A DNA stretch of 64,000 bases from Actinomycetospora sp. NBRC 106378 (GCF_030269685.1 NZ_BSTT01000002.1:434001-498000); one strand, 5' to 3'. Positions 1-8,040 are shown, counted from the stretch's first letter. Made by a program: numbers and translations. The notes: generated by a model not told the origin, from the sequence alone.

Positions 1-160
1 CGGTGCGGTCGATGAGGTCCTGCAGGTCGCTGCGGACGGCGACGCCGGAGAGGTCCCGCGACGGGTAGACCGGGCGGGGCGCGGTGGGCGCCGCCGCGGC
101 GCAGGACGTCGCCGCGAGGGCCGAGAGGATCAGCAGCCGTCGGCGGTTCAGCCTGGTCAT
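1..160 (-). CDS. Secreted or lipoprotein-type protein, N-terminal fragment
   Basis: Only the first 53 codons lie in the window; the gene runs off the left edge. The ATG follows a clear GGAGGA ribosome site. The N-terminus is basic (RLNRRRLL) and is followed by a hydrophobic stretch ending at AATSC, then an Ala/Pro-rich linker. This is an export signal; the Cys could be a lipidation site, although the -3 position is Ala rather than Leu, so a plain signal peptide is equally possible. The visible mature part (DLSGVAVRSDLQDLIDRT) is too short to identify a family. It is divergent from the O-antigen-ligase-like gene, which hints at a polysaccharide role by context only. Confidence 0.6.
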   Translation of the reverse strand, partial: MTRLNRRRLLILSALAATSCAAAAPTAPRPVYPSRDLSGVAVRSDLQDLIDRT

Positions 161-261
161 CGAGTCCTCCGGGCGTGGCACGGGGGCACCCCAGAAACCG
201 ACCCGCCCCCCGCGAGTGATCGCATCATGCCCCACCCGGGGTCGTCCAGGGAGTCGATCGC

Positions 262-1617
262 ATGACCGTCGGCGTACTCGTCGTGATCGGGCTCCTCCTG
301 GGGTGCGGTTGGATCGCCCTGTGCTGGCGGGCGGCGCACGCGGCGCTGCTGGTGATCCTCGTGGTGCTGATCGTCGGCAGTCACGTGCTCGCCCTGCTGC
401 ACACGGCCGGGGTCGAGTCGGGGCCGCTGCGGGCGGCGCTGGCGCTCAAGGACGTGCTGGCCTGGTCGATGCTGCTCGTGCTGGTGCTGCGGGCCGTCGT
501 GACCAAGACCCGGATCGGGCCGGCTCTCCTGGTCGTCGCCGCGGTGGCGGTGATCGTCGGCTTCCTGGTCTTCGGCACGTCCCCGGCTCCGATGAGCCCG
601 CGCCTGGAGTCGATCCGCGGGGCCCTCGTCCCGTTCGTCTCGCTGGGCTGCGCGGCTTTCCTGACGGCGGGTGAGCGTGCCCGTGCCGCGGTCGGGTTCG
701 TCGCGGTGACGGTGCCCGCGGCGGTGTACGCGCTGGTGGAGATGACGCTGCCGTCGTCGTTCCTGCTCAACACGATCGGCGTGGGCCGGTTCTGGGTCGA
801 CGTGAAGGGCGTGCCGCTGTTCCTCGATCCCGCGACCGGGCTGCCCGGGAACTTCTTCGTGACGTCGGGCTTCCCCCGGCTGACGGGCACCTTCGGCGAC
901 CCGCTCTCCGCGGGGACGATCCTCGCGGCGGCCCTCGTGGTCGCGCTGGTGCACCGGGCGCGCCTGCGGGCGCCGACGCTCTGCGCGGTGATCCTGACCG
1001 TCGCGCTGCTGCTGACGTTCACCCGCGGCGGCTGGGTCGTCGCCGCGTTCGGGGTGGTGGCCCTGCTCGTCGTGCGGCTGGGGCCGACGCGGGCGGCCGT
1101 GGTGGGGACCGCCGGCGCGGTCGTGGCCGGCGTCGTCGCGCTGGTGGTGACCCCGATCCGCACCTACCTGGCGACGATCCTCGCCGGCCGCGACTCCTCG
1201 ACCCTCGCCCACCAGGAGGCGCTCTCGGCGGCGGGTCGGCTGCGCTTCACGCTGTGGGGGCAGGGGTGGGGGACCGGCGGGACCGTGGCGCAGAGCAGCT
1301 TCGCCGAGGCGGTCACGGCGGAGAGCACGTATGTCGCGCTGTTGACCCAGATCGGCTACGTCGGGACGATCCTGCTCGGGCTGCTCGTGGTGGCCCTCGC
1401 GGCGTCCGGTCTGCGGCGCTCGCCGGTCGCGCCCGTCGGGGCGGCGATGCTCGTCGCCCTCGCCGTCGGCGGGATCGTCAGCGAGAATATGCTGACCTTC
1501 ACCGGCGCGTTCCCGGTGTTCGTGGGGGCGCTCCTGCTGACCGGCGTTCCTGACGAGGGACCGGTGCCGGATCCGGAGCCGGTTCCTGCCGCGGCGCGGG
1601 AGGCCGTTCCGGCCTGA
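262..1617 (+). CDS. O-antigen ligase-like polytopic membrane protein
   Basis: This 451-residue protein is almost entirely hydrophobic, with roughly ten to twelve predicted membrane helices. The LTFTRGGW segment near residue 250 matches the conserved region of the Wzy/O-antigen ligase superfamily, and a larger soluble loop (about residues 290-360) lies between late helices, where these enzymes carry their catalytic loop. Family members join or polymerise lipid-linked glycans at the outer face of the membrane. The C-terminus is a short Pro/Glu/Ala tail. AGGGAG lies about 10 nt before the ATG. It is not adjacent to the main polysaccharide locus at 22-32 kb, which has its own polymerase, so its substrate is unknown. 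Confidence 0.7.
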   Translation: MTVGVLVVIGLLLGCGWIALCWRAAHAALLVILVVLIVGSHVLALLHTAGVESGPLRAALALKDVLAWSMLLVLVLRAVVTKTRIGPALLVVAAVAVIVGFLVFGTSPAPMSPRLESIRGALVPFVSLGCAAFLTAGERARAAVGFVAVTVPAAVYALVEMTLPSSFLLNTIGVGRFWVDVKGVPLFLDPATGLPGNFFVTSGFPRLTGTFGDPLSAGTILAAALVVALVHRARLRAPTLCAVILTVALLLTFTRGGWVVAAFGVVALLVVRLGPTRAAVVGTAGAVVAGVVALVVTPIRTYLATILAGRDSSTLAHQEALSAAGRLRFTLWGQGWGTGGTVAQSSFAEAVTAESTYVALLTQIGYVGTILLGLLVVALAASGLRRSPVAPVGAAMLVALAVGGIVSENMLTFTGAFPVFVGALLLTGVPDEGPVPDPEPVPAAAREAVPA

Positions 1618-1777
1618 CGTCGTCGGGCGCCTTCCGCGGAGCCGGGAGCACCGGCTCGCGCATCGCCTCGAGCGCCTGCTCGTCGAGCGTGCCGTGCCGT
1701 GCCATCGAGATCCACGGCGCGGCGACCCAGGCAATTCCGGCAGCAATCGCCGCGGCCCCCACAATCACCTTCACCAT
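1499..1777 (-). CDS. Small single-pass membrane protein with a Pro/Arg-rich tail
   Basis: This 92-residue protein starts with MVKVIVGAAAIAAGIAW, a single membrane helix, followed by a short amphipathic stretch (MARHGTLDEQALEAMREP) and a long Pro/Arg/Glu-rich tail. I chose the ATG at 1777 because a G-rich ribosome site lies just upstream; an upstream ATG at 1810 is possible. Its last 119 bases overlap the 3' end of the oppositely oriented O-antigen-ligase-like gene, so the tail is encoded antisense to another coding sequence. That makes the C-terminal part less certain than the helix. I do not recognise the family. Confidence 0.45.
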   Translation of the reverse strand: MVKVIVGAAAIAAGIAWVAAPWISMARHGTLDEQALEAMREPVLPAPRKAPDDVRPERPPAPRQEPAPDPAPVPRQERRSAGAPPRTPGTRR

Positions 1778-1907
1778 GCCCCCCGGCAGTTCCCCTTGGC
1801 TGAACACCATAGGAGGAACGGTGGAGCCCGACTCGCACGATTTGATGACGATTCGTGAGATCGCCGAAGGAACTCGGTCGAGAGATCCGAAATCCGGCCA
1901 CCTGACG

Positions 1908-3194
1908 TCACGGAGAGCAAGAACGTTCGTCAGGGCAGACGGCTCCGGCCCGAAAGATGTTGTCCCGGTGCCAGGCGAAATATCCGTTGCTGGGCGGGCG
2001 GAACGCCAGGCAACGCCCTCCGACCACGGGGTCGAGATAGCTTGCGATCGCGGCGTCGGTCATCGCACCCCCCGAGGCGACCACCGTGCCGGTGTCATCG
2101 ACGCCGAGGAAGCCGACCTCGAACAGCGCGTCACACCCGAAGACGCAGGCAGCCATCGCGATGTTGGTGAGATCGCGCTTCTCGTCCTCGGAGCAGACCG
2201 ATCGCGGCTTGATGTGCGCAGCTCGGAGGAACTGCACCGGGTACGTCCGTCGGCAGAGTGCGCAGCGGCCGTGGCTGCGGGTGGAGAAGAGCCCGGCGCG
2301 CAGTGCGGCCTGCTCTCCCCGTTGCAGGGCGACCGCGGCACGGTCCAGTGGACGGGTGACGTCGAAGAACTCGTTGTAGCCAACGGTGCGCCCGTCGACG
2401 TCGGCGTCCGCGCGCGGCCGCCCCAACACGATCTGCCCGCCCACCACCCTGACACCCGGGACGGTCAGGAGCGCTGCCCGGAGTAGCGCGGCCTGCCAGC
2501 CTCGACCTGCGGCGACGTCGATGCTCTCTCCCTCACCGAGCTGTGCTAGGGCCTCCTCGAACGGCGTGAGTCCCATCGAGCGGAGCTCCCTGTCGTTCAC
2601 CGAGACCTGGACCATCGCCGGGCTGACGGCCTGGATACGGAGGAGGAGGCGGCCGTCCCGGTCCCGCAGTTCGAGACCGAGCAGGCGGCGGAGGAGGTCG
2701 ACAGCGTCCTCGGAGGCTTCGGCCGCCATCGTCGAGTGCCCCCCGCCGAGTGGCTCCCCCCGCTGCACGAGCGCCTCGACGGCCGCGGCCTGCTCGTCGG
2801 TGAGCGACGTACCTCCACCCTGCGGATGCCAGTGCACCGAGCCCACTTCTGCTTCGAGCTCGGCGGTGGGGACACGGTCGTCGATGTCGAGCACGCGGTC
2901 CCACACCACGTCGACGAAGTGTGCGGTCTCGCCCGCTGCGGCTCGTTCCGCATCCCAGTGCGGCTCGAGCCGGGCGTCGGAGTTGACCCGCCCCATGGCG
3001 ACGACCCCGGGTCGATCAGCTCCCTGCCGCAGCAGGAACACCCGCTCTCCGAGCTCCACCTTGGTGCGGGAGCCGGTCGACCAGTGGTCCTCGACCGGTT
3101 TCGGGTGGGGGCCCGAGGTCTGCTGGACGTGGCGCTTGTACTCATCCCCCTCGTACGCCCACTTCGCCGGATTCCACGTCAGCAGGAAGGTCAC
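1908..3194 (-). CDS. EVE-like/HNH endonuclease, probable modification-dependent restriction enzyme
   Basis: The 428-residue protein has two recognisable ends. The N-terminus (MTFLLTWNPAKW, then WSTGSRTKVELGERVFLLRQG, later HFVDVVWDRVLDID) has the layout of EVE/PUA-fold domains, which read modified bases. The C-terminus from about residue 310 is an HNH nuclease of the restriction type: CALC, then AAHIKPRS with the metal-binding His near 324, then TNIAMAA, then CDALFEVGFLGVDDTG. The middle part (about 150-300) is not assigned. EVE-HNH fusions are known modification-dependent nucleases, so a role in restricting phage DNA with modified bases is likely. It appears to be a stand-alone gene. The start is GTG with GAGAAG upstream. 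Confidence 0.75.
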   Translation of the reverse strand: MTFLLTWNPAKWAYEGDEYKRHVQQTSGPHPKPVEDHWSTGSRTKVELGERVFLLRQGADRPGVVAMGRVNSDARLEPHWDAERAAAGETAHFVDVVWDRVLDIDDRVPTAELEAEVGSVHWHPQGGGTSLTDEQAAAVEALVQRGEPLGGGHSTMAAEASEDAVDLLRRLLGLELRDRDGRLLLRIQAVSPAMVQVSVNDRELRSMGLTPFEEALAQLGEGESIDVAAGRGWQAALLRAALLTVPGVRVVGGQIVLGRPRADADVDGRTVGYNEFFDVTRPLDRAAVALQRGEQAALRAGLFSTRSHGRCALCRRTYPVQFLRAAHIKPRSVCSEDEKRDLTNIAMAACVFGCDALFEVGFLGVDDTGTVVASGGAMTDAAIASYLDPVVGGRCLAFRPPSNGYFAWHRDNIFRAGAVCPDERSCSP

Positions 3195-3260
3195 GACCGT
3201 CTTCTCGTGCCCACGAGCAGGATCGTTAGTCGGCCTGGATAAAAGGGCGCCGAGCGTCCG

Positions 3261-3518
3261 TCAGTCCTCGAACCGCCGCGGTACCGACCTGTCGACCCCG
3301 TGCACGGCGGCCAGGTGGTCGTTCAGCTCCTCGATGGCGGTCTCCTTCGACCGACTCCGGCCGAGGAACGACGAGCCGGCGCGAGGGGACGGCGCGTCAG
3401 GACACTGCGGCCAGCTGAAGGGACACTTCGCGTGGTGTTCGCGGTCCATGTAGATGACGCGGATGCGCAGGACGTCGTCGTGCGACCCGACCGGGGACTG
3501 CTTCTTCCTGCCGAACAC
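3261..3518 (-). CDS. Small hypothetical protein, third gene of the Cys-rich mini-protein cassette
   Basis: This 85-residue protein has a basic start (FGRKKQ), a core DVLRIRVIYMDREHHAKCPF, and a helical C-terminal half (SRSKETAIEELNDHLAAVHG). An isolated CPFSWPQC segment could bind metal or form a disulfide. I chose GTG 3518 because GGAGAGAA lies 3-10 nt upstream; a longer form would overlap the mini-protein gene. It lies 14 nt downstream of the 49-residue Cys-rich protein and is surely co-transcribed with it. I do not recognise the family. Confidence 0.55.
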   Translation of the reverse strand: MFGRKKQSPVGSHDDVLRIRVIYMDREHHAKCPFSWPQCPDAPSPRAGSSFLGRSRSKETAIEELNDHLAAVHGVDRSVPRRFED

Positions 3519-3532
3519 GGTTCTCTCCGCTC

Positions 3533-3682
3533 TCAGTTGCGCCAGCCCTGGCCGCGGCACGCGGGGCATTCCCGCTTTCCCCGGCAGGTCGGGCAGTTGA
3601 CGGGGATGACGCCGCCCTTGGTGCCGACACCGTTGCAGTTCGGACAGATTCCCTTGCCGGTACAGACACGGCAGGTGGCCAT
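3533..3682 (-). CDS. 49-residue DnaJ-like Cys-rich mini-protein (copy 1)
   Basis: This tiny protein consists of four CxxC-type knuckles: CRVC, CPNC, CPTC, CPAC, with CxxCxGxG spacing as in the zinc-binding domain of DnaJ, and it ends in GWRN. It has no J-domain and no substrate domain, so it is a free-standing zinc module, possibly a redox or unfolded-protein binding adaptor. ATG 3682 is preceded by GAAGGA. A paralogue of identical length with the same start (MATCRVC) and end (GWRN) is encoded at 10258-10407. Both are embedded in small operons of unknown genes, and both operons have a shared leader element. Confidence 0.75.
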   Translation of the reverse strand: MATCRVCTGKGICPNCNGVGTKGGVIPVNCPTCRGKRECPACRGQGWRN

Positions 3683-3726
3683 CGACAGTCCTTCGAGGTC
3701 GTGGGAGTGAGGTCGGAATCCGCGTC

Positions 3727-4725
3727 TCAACGGGGCGCGGGAAGCGGGCGTGCGTCAGGCTGGGCGATGCCCTTCATGTTCCATTCGCCCGCGGTCGCGA
3801 GCGGCGTGCCCGGAGATCCGCCGAGGAACCCGCCGGACTCGAGGAGGATCGCGGAATAGCGCTCGTAGAAGTCCTGGATGTGGGGCACGGAGTCGCGGTC
3901 CCACTGGGCGATCGCGTTGAGGACGTTCTGGGGCCAGGCGTGCATGTCGGCGGTCGGGTATCCGGCGCGCCGCACGAACGTCACCCAGTCCCGGTGGGTG
4001 CCCATCCCCTCGATGAATTGACGGGCCTTCGCCGAGAAGAGGATGCCGAGCCTCTCCTGGGTGGCGAACACGTTGTGCGGGGTCGCGGGGAAGCCGGCCT
4101 GCTGGAGGACACGGACCGCGTAGTCGGTGTCGAGCTGCGGGGCCCCGAACTCGGCCCGGGGGACCGGCAGCACCGGCGACGGCGTTGTCGGCGGCGCCGG
4201 GGGAGCGGACGGCGTCGGCACGTACGCGGAGTTCGACGGACCGGGCTTCGTGTTCGACGAGGGGAAGGGAGCCTTCGCCGTCGGGCCCACCTGCACCGCC
4301 GGGCCGGTCGGGAACGTCGGAGCGCTCGCCGGTGCCGGCATGGGGTCGATCCGGGCGTGGCGGCCGGACGGCGTCGGGTCGACGAGCGGCGCCGACTTCT
4401 GCTGGGTCGCGGTACGCGGACTCGTCGGGACGATCGGCGCGGCCGGGGCCCTGGACGCAGCCGCGGTCGTCGGCACGGCCGGACGTCGGTAGGTCCCCGG
4501 CTCGGGGCGGCCCAGCCAGAGCCAGAGGCCGAGGTTGATGGGCCAGAGCATGGACTTGATCAGGCACCAGCCCAGGCGCGCCCACAGCTCGGGCCCTTCG
4601 ATGGGGCGCCCGCCGCGGGCTTCGACGCGTCGACGGACAGCGCGCATCCCACGACTGAACGTGACGATGCAGGACACGATGTACCCCGCGAGGTACAGCA
4701 GCCCGAGAAAACCGAGGAACTCCAC
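3727..4725 (-). CDS. Membrane-anchored protein with a Pro/Ala-rich linker and a C-terminal helical domain
   Basis: This 332-residue protein starts with a membrane helix (FLGFLGLLYLAGYIVSCIV), has a second hydrophobic stretch near residues 60-75 (MLWPINLGLWLWLG), then about 130 residues of Pro/Ala/Thr-rich linker. It ends in a folded domain of about 130 residues (VLQQAGFPATPHNVFATQER, later YERYSAILLESGGF). GTG 4725 is chosen because GGAG is placed 5 nt upstream; GTG 4731 would overlap that site. It is the first gene of the operon that continues with the Cys-rich mini-protein 44 nt downstream. The family is not recognised. Confidence 0.6.
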   Translation of the reverse strand: MEFLGFLGLLYLAGYIVSCIVTFSRGMRAVRRRVEARGGRPIEGPELWARLGWCLIKSMLWPINLGLWLWLGRPEPGTYRRPAVPTTAAASRAPAAPIVPTSPRTATQQKSAPLVDPTPSGRHARIDPMPAPASAPTFPTGPAVQVGPTAKAPFPSSNTKPGPSNSAYVPTPSAPPAPPTTPSPVLPVPRAEFGAPQLDTDYAVRVLQQAGFPATPHNVFATQERLGILFSAKARQFIEGMGTHRDWVTFVRRAGYPTADMHAWPQNVLNAIAQWDRDSVPHIQDFYERYSAILLESGGFLGGSPGTPLATAGEWNMKGIAQPDARPLPAPR

Positions 4726-4818
4726 GAACACTCCAGGAAAGAGAACGGCTGAGGTCGGCGCGACCCGTCGTGCGGCCGCGAACAGTGATATCGGATCGAG
4801 ATCCGAAGACCAGTGATT

Positions 4819-4905
4819 CCGGTCTATGGGGGTTCCGACCTGCGACGACGGGTTACGGCCGCCGTCGCAGGCCGGTCTACGGGACTCGTCCGCCGCGTAA
4901 CGCGG
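4819..4905 (-). promoter_or_regulatory. Leader element shared with the 10.5 kb operon
   Basis: This stretch lies between the stop of the secreted NlpC-like gene and the start of the 3727-4725 operon. Positions 4872-4905 match 10518-10551 at 32 of 34 bases. The element has a 13-nt dyad, CCGCGTTACGCGG (gene strand), at its upstream end and CCGTAGACCGG at its downstream end; a further copy, CCATAGACCGG, lies at 4819-4829. Both elements keep the same orientation relative to the operon they precede. It could be a promoter or operator, or an RNA element; the sequence alone does not decide. Confidence 0.5.
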
Positions 4906-4909
4906 TCGG

Positions 4910-5803
4910 TCAGCAGGCTGGGACGCCCGGGACGACCGCGTTGGCGTTCTGGCGGTCGTCGACGAAGTGGGCGTTCAGCCAGCCGACGTTCGGTCGGCCT
5001 GGAGCGTTCGGGCGGGTGAGATTCGCGCTGTAGTACCAGAGTCGGTTCCCGAACCGACCGATCGATTCGCCCCAGCCGTAGCAGCGGAGCTGGACCCGGT
5101 CGTTCTGGTAGACGCCGTAGCCGCCCAGGCGCGGCCCGGAGGCGGCGGGGTTGTCGCGGAACCAGACGCCGTCCGGCGGGGTCTCCGAGGTGTTCATGAC
5201 CGTGAAGACCGGCTGGTTCGACACCGGAGGAGTGGGCGGCGGCGGGGTGGAGGCCGCGATCCCGGGCGGCATCATCCAGCCGAGATAGTTGTATGCGCCG
5301 GCGCGGTCCGCGAGGCCGAAGGTGTGCACCCCAGGGACCGTGCGCTCGTAGCTCGAGATGACCTGTCGGTTGCCCAGCGACAGTGCGACGTGGCCCGCGC
5401 CGTTCCAGCGGGTCGGGCCCCAGAAGACGAACGCTCCACGCGGCGGGTTGGCATCACCTCGGTGCTGGAACTGCGGGAAGTGGTTCCAGAAGTCGACGGC
5501 GGTGGTGTTGCCATTGGTGGACATCCCGCCGCGGGTGTCGGTGCCGGCCCCGAGCCGGTAGGCGTCGTAGACGAACTTCAGGCACAGCCCGTCATAGGCC
5601 CGCGAGCCGGCCTGGCTCTGCGCCCACCTGACGGCCCGGTTCACGGCGTCGGCGGGTGCGGCCTGCGCCGGTGCCGTCTGCGAGGTGGCGGTGAGGAACA
5701 GGAGCGGCCCGCCGACGAGGACGAGAACGGTGGCCACGAGGGCGGCGAGCCGGCGGCGACAGGACCCGCGCACACCGCATCGACCGGCGAATTCTGAGGA
5801 CAC
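4910..5803 (-). CDS. Secreted NlpC/CHAP-like cell-wall hydrolase with SH3-like C-terminal domain
   Basis: The 297-residue product has an N-terminal signal (RRRLAALVATVLVLVGGPLLFL, ending near AQA). A cysteine-hydrolase-like domain follows, with the candidate nucleophile in YDGLCLKFVYDAY and the His in GAGHVALSLG, then a Pro-rich linker and a C-terminal SH3-like domain (VMNTSETPPDGVWFRDNP to HFVDDRQNAN). Such proteins cut or bind peptidoglycan outside the cell. GTG 5803 is the most upstream plausible start; GTG 5773 would also keep the signal. Its promoter (palindrome at 5888-5909 and TAACGT at 5862-5867) lies inside the end of the upstream gene, giving a leader of about 50 nt. Confidence 0.7.
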   Translation of the reverse strand: MSSEFAGRCGVRGSCRRRLAALVATVLVLVGGPLLFLTATSQTAPAQAAPADAVNRAVRWAQSQAGSRAYDGLCLKFVYDAYRLGAGTDTRGGMSTNGNTTAVDFWNHFPQFQHRGDANPPRGAFVFWGPTRWNGAGHVALSLGNRQVISSYERTVPGVHTFGLADRAGAYNYLGWMMPPGIAASTPPPPTPPVSNQPVFTVMNTSETPPDGVWFRDNPAASGPRLGGYGVYQNDRVQLRCYGWGESIGRFGNRLWYYSANLTRPNAPGRPNVGWLNAHFVDDRQNANAVVPGVPAC

Positions 5804-5861
5804 GGAGAATCCCGATTCTCGAGGGGCGGAAGGCCCAATGCCATTCCGCCGTCGAGAAGGA

Positions 5862-5909
5862 ACGTTAGGAAGACCGGACGCGCCGACCCATCCCCGAGCT
5901 CGGGGGTGG
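5862..5909 (-). promoter_or_regulatory. Palindrome promoter P1 upstream of the NlpC-like gene
   Basis: The palindrome at 5888-5909 has arms CCATCCCCG and CGGGGGTGG around an AGCT centre (one arm mismatch). On the gene strand it is followed after exactly 19 bp by CTAACG, giving a TANNNT-type -10 (TAACGT). The first three bases of this -10 are the TAA stop codon of the upstream gene. The same palindrome with the same 19-bp spacing occurs at 10604 and 47470, and with 28 bp at 7958. It places an operator over or just upstream of the -35 region, typical of an activator or repressor site; the regulator is unknown. Confidence 0.65.
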
Positions 5910-6587
5910 CGACGCGGATCGTGAGGACCCGCGGGCGAGTGCGAGCCGCACGGTGGGCGCGTCGAGCCCGGAGCTTGGGGCGATTCCCGACGACGGGTCC
6001 GCGAACCAGCGCCGGGACCCCTCCGGCCCCCAGAGCAGGACCAGGAGGACCGCCTTGGCCGGCAGGGCGACCACGACCAGGCCGATGGCGTCGAGACCGA
6101 AGGCACCGGCCAGGGCGACCGCGCCCGCGAGGTCCAGCACGTGCAGCGTCGTGAGCGTCGAACGGACCGACCGTCGTCCGGCTCCGATGCCGCGGAAGGC
6201 CCAGATGCCGACGGCGGCGCTCACGAGCAGCAACACCGAGAAGAGCACCAGCCACCGCGACAGGGCGGTGATCGTCGCCCCGGCGCCGTCGTCGTCGCCC
6301 GCGCGGGAGATGGCGTCCCCGAAGCGCGACCCGACGAAGGCGAACGCGAAGCCGCCGAGCGCCCACGCAGCGTCTCCGATGCCCCCGAGCACGATCAGGA
6401 CCCGCGCGGCGGTGATGGCCCCGGGTCGATGCAGCGGGGTCGGAGTAGGAAGGACCGCGCCCGGAGGAAGCCCGGCCGGAGCCGGATGAGGAGCAGCGGG
6501 GACGCGCTCCGACGGGCGGAGACCGCACTGGCCGCACCAGCCGTCTCCCGGTGCGGCGACGACCCGGCACCGCGGGCAGGCCGACAT
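5865..6587 (-). CDS. Zinc-ribbon membrane protein, four helices
   Basis: The 240-residue protein begins with a zinc ribbon, CPRC then CGQCG, followed by a Pro-rich linker and about four membrane helices (for example ITAARVLIVLGGIGDAAWAL and WLVLFSVLLLVSAAVGIWAF). The C-terminal 40 residues are Ser/Pro/Arg-rich. It starts 3 nt after the stop of the larger zinc-ribbon membrane protein, in the arrangement TGA-TCG-ATG, so the two are translationally coupled and may form one complex. The function is unknown; zinc ribbon plus membrane domains are common in actinobacterial proteins near Ser/Thr kinases. The last 15 codons overlap promoter P1 of the downstream gene. Confidence 0.65.
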   Translation of the reverse strand: MSACPRCRVVAAPGDGWCGQCGLRPSERVPAAPHPAPAGLPPGAVLPTPTPLHRPGAITAARVLIVLGGIGDAAWALGGFAFAFVGSRFGDAISRAGDDDGAGATITALSRWLVLFSVLLLVSAAVGIWAFRGIGAGRRSVRSTLTTLHVLDLAGAVALAGAFGLDAIGLVVVALPAKAVLLVLLWGPEGSRRWFADPSSGIAPSSGLDAPTVRLALARGSSRSASPPPSSGMGRRVRSS

Positions 6588-6590
6588 CGA

Positions 6591-7856
6591 TCAGGCCGGC
6601 TGGCCGTCGCGGCGGGTGTGCCGCCCGAGTGCGATCGGTGCGGTGATGGGATCGTCGGAGGCCGGGGCGGCCGCGACCGTGTCCTCCGGAGCCGCCTGTC
6701 GGCGGGTGTCCGGAGCCGGCAGCGGGCCCGACCGCGGGCCGGGTGTCATGGGCCGCGCGTTCGACAGGGGTGCGCCCCAGGCCGCCGACGAGAACGAGGA
6801 CGGTGCACCCGGGGCAGGCCCCCACGGTGCTGCCGGAGGCGAGAACGGTGGGGCCGCGGGAGCCGACTGCCTCGGGACAGGTGTCCCGGTGGCGGGGACC
6901 AGGGCGATCGCCTTCCGGTGCCACTCGTCCACGGCGGGGAGGGGGACGTCGCCGAAGTGGAGACGGGCGTCGGTCGGCACCCACAGCGGTGCGACGACCG
7001 CCGCGTGCACCACGAGCCCCACCAGCAGGGCACCCGCGCTGCCCGAGCCCGCGGCGGAGATGAGCAGGAGGAACGCGTCGATGCCCGCGACGACCGACAC
7101 GGCCAACCGCGCACCGCGATTCCCCGAGCCCAGGGCCCGGACCGTCCAGAACCAGAAGGCCGCGATCCCGAGGGTCGGCACGGCCAGCGCGATCATCGCG
7201 CCGCCGAAGGCCCCGAACAGCCCACCGACCAGCATCGTCGCCGAAGAACCGCCGGAGGAGGCGGCGCTCGAGCCGAGCGCGACGGTCCCGCCGACGAGCA
7301 TGGACAGTCCGATCAGGGCAGCGATCGATCCGAGCACCCCGGCGACGATCCGCACCAGCGCGACCGACACCGGTCCGCTGCCGGTGTGCCCGAAGGGACC
7401 GGTGAAGAAGGCCCGGGCCGACGGGCTGAGGACCAGCGTGCCGGCGGCGGCCACGCACGCCAGTGCGATGAGCACCCAGCCCGCCGTGGTCGCGAAGCCC
7501 ATCGCGAGGGCGAGCAGACCGACGGCGGTGACGACCGCGAGGGCCCGGGCGACGCGGCTACCGCGGTAGAGCCGGTGGGCGAGCAGGCCGAGGCCGACCG
7601 CGATCAGCATGGGTGGCAGGAGGAGGAAGAGCCCGGCTCCCTGCACGACGGCGACGAGCAACGTCAACACGGCCGAGCCGGCGAAGGTGCCGATGACGGC
7701 CCACAGCGGACCGGGGACGGCCTTGGCGCGGGCGCTCTCCGTGCCGATGCCGAGCACGGTGCCGGCCTGTCCACCCTGCACCCGGGCCCGGTGGCGGCAC
7801 TCGCTGCACCACTGACCCAGGGCCGGGCCCCGCCCGCACTCTCGACACCGCTCCAT
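6591..7856 (-). CDS. Zinc-ribbon polytopic membrane protein
   Basis: This 421-residue protein has an N-terminal zinc ribbon (CREC, then CSEC within the first 20 residues), about eight to ten membrane helices between residues 50 and 310, and a cytoplasmic Pro/Ala-rich C-terminal tail of about 100 residues. A short conserved stretch, WVPTDARLHFGDVPLPAVDEWH, follows the last helix. The gene is divergent from the Ser/Thr kinase at 8085. The intervening region carries the 22-bp palindrome and a second dyad, so the kinase and this membrane protein may be co-regulated. No enzymatic motif is visible. It is first in a coupled pair with the 240-residue zinc-ribbon protein. Confidence 0.65.
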   Translation of the reverse strand: MERCRECGRGPALGQWCSECRHRARVQGGQAGTVLGIGTESARAKAVPGPLWAVIGTFAGSAVLTLLVAVVQGAGLFLLLPPMLIAVGLGLLAHRLYRGSRVARALAVVTAVGLLALAMGFATTAGWVLIALACVAAAGTLVLSPSARAFFTGPFGHTGSGPVSVALVRIVAGVLGSIAALIGLSMLVGGTVALGSSAASSGGSSATMLVGGLFGAFGGAMIALAVPTLGIAAFWFWTVRALGSGNRGARLAVSVVAGIDAFLLLISAAGSGSAGALLVGLVVHAAVVAPLWVPTDARLHFGDVPLPAVDEWHRKAIALVPATGTPVPRQSAPAAPPFSPPAAPWGPAPGAPSSFSSAAWGAPLSNARPMTPGPRSGPLPAPDTRRQAAPEDTVAAAPASDDPITAPIALGRHTRRDGQPA

Positions 7857-7922
7857 CTCGTCCCCCTCGTCCGCACCGCATCCCCCGTGCGGTCGGCTAT
7901 CCGATCGCCCTGTCGGGTCCGG

Positions 7923-7979
7923 GCGTTAGCACCTTCGGTGCACGAAGGTCAGTTCAGCCATCCCCGAGCCCGGGGATGG
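7923..7979 (-). promoter_or_regulatory. Palindrome promoter P2 in the divergent kinase/membrane-protein region
   Basis: The palindrome at 7958-7979 has perfect arms CCATCCCCG and CGGGGATGG around a 4-base centre. On the minus strand CTAACG follows after 28 bp rather than 19. The extra space holds a second dyad at 7931-7949, ACCTTCG-5 nt-CGAAGGT. The site is about 60-100 nt upstream of the minus-strand gene and about 105 nt upstream of the kinase on the plus strand, so it could serve both. Confidence 0.55.
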
Positions 7980-8013
7980 CGGGCTCCTCCGGACCGGATT
8001 CCGGAGGTGCAAC

Positions 8014-8040
8014 ATCCGGCGTCCTCGCGGCGATGACGAC
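8014..8040 (+). promoter_or_regulatory. Start-proximal element shared with the gene at 11621
   Basis: The segment TCCGGCG, then CTCG, then CGGCGATGA recurs at 11552-11578. The conserved GATGA begins 53 nt before the start codon here and 51 nt before it at 11621. Such fixed spacing suggests a shared core promoter or transcription start. A separate dyad, ACGACGG/CCGTCGT (8041-8065), lies just before the ribosome site of the kinase gene and could mask it in RNA. Confidence 0.35.

Noticed and set aside
4819-4905. GGTCTA words read as ECF sigma -10 boxes on the plus strand
   Set aside because: At 4.8 and 10.5 kb the genes they would drive are on the opposite strand and no consistent GGAAC-type -35 is found. 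Only the 44.5 kb copy has a plausible GCAAG at 15 bp.
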